This document shows positions 60,104 through 64,000 of a DNA stretch of 64,000 bases, piece by piece. Positions within the stretch are counted from its first letter, which is position 1, and every line of letters begins with the position of its first letter. The stretch is from Methylobacterium brachiatum. GTDB taxonomy: Bacteria > Pseudomonadota > Alphaproteobacteria > Rhizobiales > Beijerinckiaceae. The DNA lies in the NCBI RefSeq assembly GCF_020523825.1, contig NZ_JAJALK010000013.1, forward strand, positions 62,001 to 126,000. The letters run 5' to 3'. The position numbers and the translations under genes were made by a program. The notes beneath the pieces are model-generated. The model saw nothing but the letters and a program-made list of their open reading frames with translations, had not been told where the DNA came from and searched no databases.

Positions 60104-61598
60104 CCTCGAACATCGTCCACAGGCCGGTGTCGAACCGCTCCAGCACCGTGGCGCTGATCAGCCAGCGCCCCGGATTGTCGGCCAGGAAGCCGATGCGGGC
60201 GGTGCGGCCTTCAAGGAGCTGGAACGTGTCGAGCCAGTAGGGCTCCCAGCCGTCGTCCAAGGGATGGAGCAGGCGGAAGCAATGGCCGTGCAGGTGCAGG
60301 GCCTGCGGGAAGGCGGTCTCGTTGCGCAGGGCCAGCACCACCACCTGCCCGCGCTTCACCGTGAAGATCGGCTGCAGGCCCATACTCGCGCTGGTGCCGT
60401 TCACCGACCAGATTTTTTGGGGATCGCCGGTGTAGACCGGCTCTGGCGCCGGCTTGTCCTTCGGCGCGTCTTTGGCGGCCTCCTTGGCCGCCTTGGGCAC
60501 GAAGGCGCCGCCGGTGATCACCACGTCGCGCCGCAGGGCGTTCTGAAGCTTGATCTCGGCGGGCAGGCGCTTGTTCTCGCCGATCGGCCCGATGGGCGGC
60601 CGCTTCTCGGTGATCTTGGCGCCCTTGGTGGTGACGGTGGCCAGGGTCAGGCCCTGGCCGACCAGCGCGATGATCGAGCAGGTGGCGCCCTCCTGCTCGG
60701 GCAGGTCGACCATAAGGTCGTAACGGGTGCCCGGGGGGAACGGCAGGGTCGCGCGCAGGGGCTCGAACGTATCGGTGGGCTGCCCGTCCACGGCCGCGAC
60801 ATAGACCTTCACGCCCTCGAACCGGAGCCGCGTGCCGCGGGCGTTGCAGGCATTGCCGAGGCGCAGGCGCACCCGCGCGCCCGGGCGCGCCTCGAACGTG
60901 TCCGGCACCGGCTTGCCGTTGACCGTCACGAGATTGCCGAGGCGCCCGTTCGTGGCGGCGAAGAGCGGCTGCCCGAACGGCATCAGGCCGGCATCGTCTT
61001 CCAGCCGCCAATCCTGCATCACCAGCCCGACATCGGCATCGACCACCGGCGGATTCGCCTCCTCGACGATCAGCATGCCGGCGAGTCCCCGGCCGGACGG
61101 CTCGCTCGACCCGCCGACCACGAGGGGGCGGATCAGGTAGGTCCCGGCATCCGGGGGCGTGAACTGGTACAGGAAGTCTGCGCCCGGCAGGATCGGCGCC
61201 TGGGTCACGCCGCCCACCCCGTCCATCGCGTTGACGTTGCGGACCCCGTGCCAGTGCAGCGACAGCGGCTTGTCGGTGCGGTTCTCGATCTTGAGTCGGA
61301 CCGGCTGGCCGAGCTTGATCCGCACCAGCGGCGGCACGGTCTTGCCGTCGAAGCACCAGATTGGCGTCTCGGCCGCGGGCTCGGGCCGCAGCCGGACCTT
61401 GCCGGGGGTGGCCGGCAGGCTCGGGGGCGCAGCCTCGGCCGGTGCCGAACCCGGCGTCGCGGGTTTCTCGGGCGCGGTCGCCTGCGCCTGCACCGCCTCC
61501 GGCAGCAGCCCGAACGCGGCCGCCGTGGCGAGCAGGGTCCGGCGCGACGGCGTTCCGCCGCGCGGATCGGTCGGCGGCACGGGGCGGAATGAGGTCAT
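60096..61598 (-). CDS. Multicopper oxidase-fold protein with degenerate copper sites (SufI-like)
   Basis: A 500-residue Tat-exported protein (SRRTLLATAAAFG) with three cupredoxin domains of the multicopper oxidase family. Only part of the copper-binding set is present. HWHG at 115-118 is intact, but the second motif (normally GTFWYHPH) reads GTYLIRPL. The third reads ALHLHGHCF without the leading histidine, and the last (normally HCHxxxHxxxGM) reads ISATVLERFDTGLWT. It therefore cannot bind the full four-copper set and is probably structural or chaperone-like, as for SufI/FtsP. An inserted Lys/Pro/Ala loop (about 390-410) is present. Confidence 0.85.
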   Translation of the reverse strand: MTSFRPVPPTDPRGGTPSRRTLLATAAAFGLLPEAVQAQATAPEKPATPGSAPAEAAPPSLPATPGKVRLRPEPAAETPIWCFDGKTVPPLVRIKLGQPVRLKIENRTDKPLSLHWHGVRNVNAMDGVGGVTQAPILPGADFLYQFTPPDAGTYLIRPLVVGGSSEPSGRGLAGMLIVEEANPPVVDADVGLVMQDWRLEDDAGLMPFGQPLFAATNGRLGNLVTVNGKPVPDTFEARPGARVRLRLGNACNARGTRLRFEGVKVYVAAVDGQPTDTFEPLRATLPFPPGTRYDLMVDLPEQEGATCSIIALVGQGLTLATVTTKGAKITEKRPPIGPIGENKRLPAEIKLQNALRRDVVITGGAFVPKAAKEAAKDAPKDKPAPEPVYTGDPQKIWSVNGTSASMGLQPIFTVKRGQVVVLALRNETAFPQALHLHGHCFRLLHPLDDGWEPYWLDTFQLLEGRTARIGFLADNPGRWLISATVLERFDTGLWTMFEVT

Positions 61599-61758
61599 GG
61601 GGTCTCGACGGCGGCTCGCAGCGGGCCTGGGTAGATAGCCGCGTGCCCGGGCGCGCGCCACCGCCGGCACGGGAGGTTAAGTTTTTTGCTGCGAGCCGTG
61701 CGGCCCATGCTATAGGGCGCGCTTCCGGCGGCCGGCGACGCGCCGGGTGTCGGCACGC

Positions 61759-61843
61759 GCGGGCGTGGCGGAACTGGTAGACGCGCTGGATTTAGGTTCC
61801 AGTGTCGCAAGACGTGGGGGTTCGAGCCCCTCCGCCCGCACCA
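61759..61843 (+). tRNA. tRNA-Leu (UAG anticodon)
   Basis: An 85-base tRNA including the encoded CCA. The acceptor stem GCGGGCG pairs with CGCCCGC. The anticodon stem CTGGA/TCCAG holds the loop TTTAGGT with anticodon TAG (reads CUA and other CUN codons). A long variable arm (TGTCGCAAGACG) marks a type II tRNA, and GGTTCGAGCCC forms the T-arm. It lies upstream of trigger factor. Confidence 0.97.
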
Positions 61844-61984
61844 GGACGCTTCGAGATGGCGCGGCCCCGCTCGGGGCCGTCTCATCCCCGTATCCGACAC
61901 CGTCGTTTCCCGGACCGCGCGACCAAGCCGCACGACGCCGGCCCGGCCGGCGACCACAAGGTTTTTTGAAGAGCGACGACGACG

Positions 61985-63400
61985 ATGCAGGTGACCGAGA
62001 TCAACGCCCAGGGTCTGAAGCGCGAGTTTCAGGTGCTGCTGGCCGCCCAGGAACTCGAGGAGCGCCTGACGACCGAGCTCTCCGGCATGAAGGACAAGGT
62101 CCAGCTGAAGGGCTTCCGCCCCGGCAAGGTCCCGGTCGCGCATCTGCGCAAGGTCTATGGCCGCTCGGTCATGGCCGAGGTGGTGCAGAACGCAGTCAAC
62201 GAGGCCAACCGCAAGATCGTGGCCGATAACGGCCTCAAGCTGGCGCTGGAGCCGCAGGTCGAGTTCCCGACCGACCAGGCCGAGGTCGAGAAGGCGCTCG
62301 ACGCTAAGGCCGACCTGGCCTTCAAGGTCGCCCTCGAGGTGATGCCGAATTTCGAGCTGGCCGACCTCTCCGACGTCAGCCTCAAGAAGCTCGTGGCCAA
62401 GCCCGACGAGTCCGAGGTCGACGAGGCCCTGCAGCGCATGGCCGGCCAGAGCCGTCCGTTCACCGAGCGGGAGGAGGGCGCCGAGGCCCAGAACGGCGAC
62501 CGGGTCACCATCGATTTTGTCGGCCGCATCGACGGCGAGGAATTCCAGGGCGGCAAGGGCGAGGGGATCGACCTGGAGCTCGGCTCCGGCTCGTTCATCC
62601 CGGGCTTCGAGGAGCAGCTGGTCGGCGCCAAGGTCGGCGACAAGCGCGTCGTGAAGGCGACCTTCCCCGAGGCCTACGGCGCCGAGCATCTCGCCGGCAA
62701 GGATGCCGAGTTCGACGTGACCGTCACCAAGATCCAGGCCCCGGGCGAGGCCAAGATCGACGACGAGTTCGCCAAGTCGCTGGGCATGGAATCCCTCGAG
62801 AAGCTGCGCGAGGCGATTGCCAAGGCGATCGGCGGCGATTTCGAGGCGGCGTCGCGCCGCAAGCTCAAGAAGGAGCTCCTGGACGCGCTGGACGGCAAGT
62901 ACGCTTTCGAGCTGCCGCCGACCCTCGTCGCGCAGGAATTCGCCAGCGTCTGGGCGCAGGTGGAGCAGGACCTGAAGGCCCGCGGCAAATCGTTCGAGGA
63001 CGAGGACACCACCGAGGAGAAGGCCCAGGCCGACTACCGGAAGATCGCGGAGCGTCGCGTCCGTCTCGGTCTCGTGCTTGCGCAGGTCGGCGAGAGCGCC
63101 GATATCAAGGTTTCCGACGAGGAGGTGAACCAGGCCCTCATCGCCCGGGTCCGGCAGTTCCCGGGCCAGGAGCAGCAGGTGTGGGACTTCTACCGTAAGA
63201 ACCCGCAGGCGCTCGCCGAGCTTCGGGCGCCGCTGTTCGAGGAGAAGGTGGTTGACCACGTCCTCGGTCAGGTCAAACTCGTTGAGGAGCCGGTCTCGAA
63301 AGAGACGCTTTTCGCCGATGAGGATGACGACGACACGACCGGCGAGAAGCCGGCAGATAAGGCCGAGGCCGAGGCCAAGACCGAGGCAAAGGCCGACTGA
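61985..63400 (+). CDS. tig: Trigger factor (ribosome-associated chaperone)
   Basis: A 471-residue trigger factor. The N-terminal ribosome-binding domain holds the GFRPGKVP signature (43-50). A FKBP-type prolyl isomerase domain follows (GDRVTIDFVGRIDGEEFQGG, about 165-240), then a long helical C-terminal chaperone domain. An acidic/lysine tail (EDDDDTTGEKPADKAEAEAKTEAKAD) is typical of alphaproteobacterial versions. It meets nascent chains at the ribosome exit. It is followed by clpP, the usual order tig-clpP-clpX. Confidence 0.97.
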   Translation: MQVTEINAQGLKREFQVLLAAQELEERLTTELSGMKDKVQLKGFRPGKVPVAHLRKVYGRSVMAEVVQNAVNEANRKIVADNGLKLALEPQVEFPTDQAEVEKALDAKADLAFKVALEVMPNFELADLSDVSLKKLVAKPDESEVDEALQRMAGQSRPFTEREEGAEAQNGDRVTIDFVGRIDGEEFQGGKGEGIDLELGSGSFIPGFEEQLVGAKVGDKRVVKATFPEAYGAEHLAGKDAEFDVTVTKIQAPGEAKIDDEFAKSLGMESLEKLREAIAKAIGGDFEAASRRKLKKELLDALDGKYAFELPPTLVAQEFASVWAQVEQDLKARGKSFEDEDTTEEKAQADYRKIAERRVRLGLVLAQVGESADIKVSDEEVNQALIARVRQFPGQEQQVWDFYRKNPQALAELRAPLFEEKVVDHVLGQVKLVEEPVSKETLFADEDDDDTTGEKPADKAEAEAKTEAKAD

Positions 63401-63471
63401 GCCCCGCACTGTCCCAGGACGGCGGGCATAGGGTTAGGCGATGGTTAAGCATCGCCGGTGTTCGCTGACAT

Positions 63472-63506
63472 GCCCGGGCTGCCCTGATTCGCGGCAGCCC
63501 CGGGCC
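63472..63506 (+). terminator. Strong hairpin between tig and clpP
   Basis: GCCCGGGCTGCC (from 63472) pairs with GGCAGCCCCGGGC with one bulged C around a 9-base loop, giving about 12 base pairs. It ends 20 bases before the clpP start, so it may be a terminator of tig or an mRNA-processing/attenuation structure in the clpP leader. Confidence 0.55.
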
Positions 63507-63525
63507 TCACTCTGGGCAGGACGAG

Positions 63526-64000
63526 ATGAGAGATCCGATCGACGTCTATAACAACGCACTCGTGCCGATGGTCGTCGAGCAGTCGAGCCGCGGCGAGCGC
63601 GCCTTCGACATCTACTCCCGCCTCCTGCGCGAACGCATCATCTTCCTCACCGGTCCCGTTGAGGATTACGGTGCGTCGCTGATCGTGGCGCAGCTGCTGT
63701 TCCTCGAGGCCGAGAATCCGAAGAAGGAAATTTCCTTCTATATCAATTCCCCCGGCGGCGTCGTCACCTCGGGCCTGTCGATCTACGACACGATGCAGTT
63801 CATCCGCTGCCCGGTGACCACGCTCTGCGTCGGCCAGGCCGCCTCGATGGGCTCCCTGCTGCTCACCGCCGGTGAGCCCGGCCACCGGTTCGCCCTGCCG
63901 AACGCCCGGATCATGGTCCACCAGCCGTCCGGCGGCTTCCAGGGCCAGGCCACCGACATCCTCATCCATGCCCGCGAGATCGAGGCGCTGAAGCGGCGCC
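63526..64000 (+). CDS. clpP: ATP-dependent Clp protease proteolytic subunit (cut by window end)
   Basis: The first 158 codons of ClpP, out of about 205 usual. MRDPIDVYNNALVPMVVEQSSRGERAFDIYSRLLRERIIFL is the standard N-terminus. The catalytic serine is S107 in CVGQAASMGSLLL and the histidine is H132 in ARIMVHQPSGG; the aspartate lies beyond the window. It forms the 14-mer peptidase barrel fed by ClpX/ClpA. GGACGAG precedes the ATG. Confidence 0.97.
   Translation, partial: MRDPIDVYNNALVPMVVEQSSRGERAFDIYSRLLRERIIFLTGPVEDYGASLIVAQLLFLEAENPKKEISFYINSPGGVVTSGLSIYDTMQFIRCPVTTLCVGQAASMGSLLLTAGEPGHRFALPNARIMVHQPSGGFQGQATDILIHAREIEALKRR

Overview
The window is a high-GC alphaproteobacterial chromosome segment. 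The best fit is Hyphomicrobiales, probably Methylobacterium/Methylorubrum or a close relative. This is inferred from the Rhizobiales-type porins, the alphaproteobacterial AddB, the PhaR-PhaA-PhaB polyhydroxybutyrate genes, both bacterial (GlnA) and eukaryotic-type (GlnII) glutamine synthetases with a GstI/DUF2735-like small protein, and the tig-clpP pair. Species cannot be settled from the sequence alone. Most of the window looks like ordinary housekeeping and metabolic chromosome. Long antisense reading frames are a side effect of GC-rich codon use.

Layout. 1-2523: two tandem, very similar outer-membrane porins, the first cut by the window edge. 2795-8001: a tricarboxylate (citrate/tricarballylate) cluster with a 2HCT-family symporter, a TcuC-like MFS symporter, a divergent GntR/FCD regulator and a TcuA-like flavin dehydrogenase. 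8044-15093: an IS5-type transposase remnant, an AT-rich leader and a 2115-residue glycine-rich repeat autotransporter. 15393-25178: AddB, glutaryl-CoA dehydrogenase, an AEC-type transporter, a trans-sulfuration-type PLP enzyme, TspO and several small membrane proteins. 25264-29724: an RND efflux pump and its adaptor. 29902-37884: a small orphan protein, a MerR regulator, three glycosyltransferases, a cytochrome b561/molybdopterin oxidoreductase pair and an SPFH/NfeD pair. 38058-44255: an NTF2-like protein, a divergent PEP carboxylase, small secreted proteins and ribosomal protein L32. 44375-47336: PHB synthesis control and precursor supply (phaR, phaA, phaB). 47822-52904: a lipoprotein gene broken by an amber codon, small membrane proteins, a glycerophosphodiesterase, a DMT exporter, a DUF985 cupin, an RNase D-like exonuclease and a VOC protein.

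52945-54634 is the most distinctive accessory region. It is an AT-rich insert holding a small RNase A-fold (CdiA-CT-like) toxin followed by three tandem CdiI-like immunity genes, the last of them frameshifted. The toxin lacks the large CdiA secretion portion and has its own consensus-type promoter. It sits directly downstream of glnA.

54795-58403 is a nitrogen-assimilation block (glnA, glnII, a GstI/DUF2735-like gene, glnB). Candidate sigma-54 promoters lie in front of glnII and glnB. The window ends with a bifunctional NAD(P)H-hydrate repair enzyme, a SufI-like cupredoxin protein that lacks most copper ligands, tRNA-Leu(UAG), trigger factor and the start of clpP.
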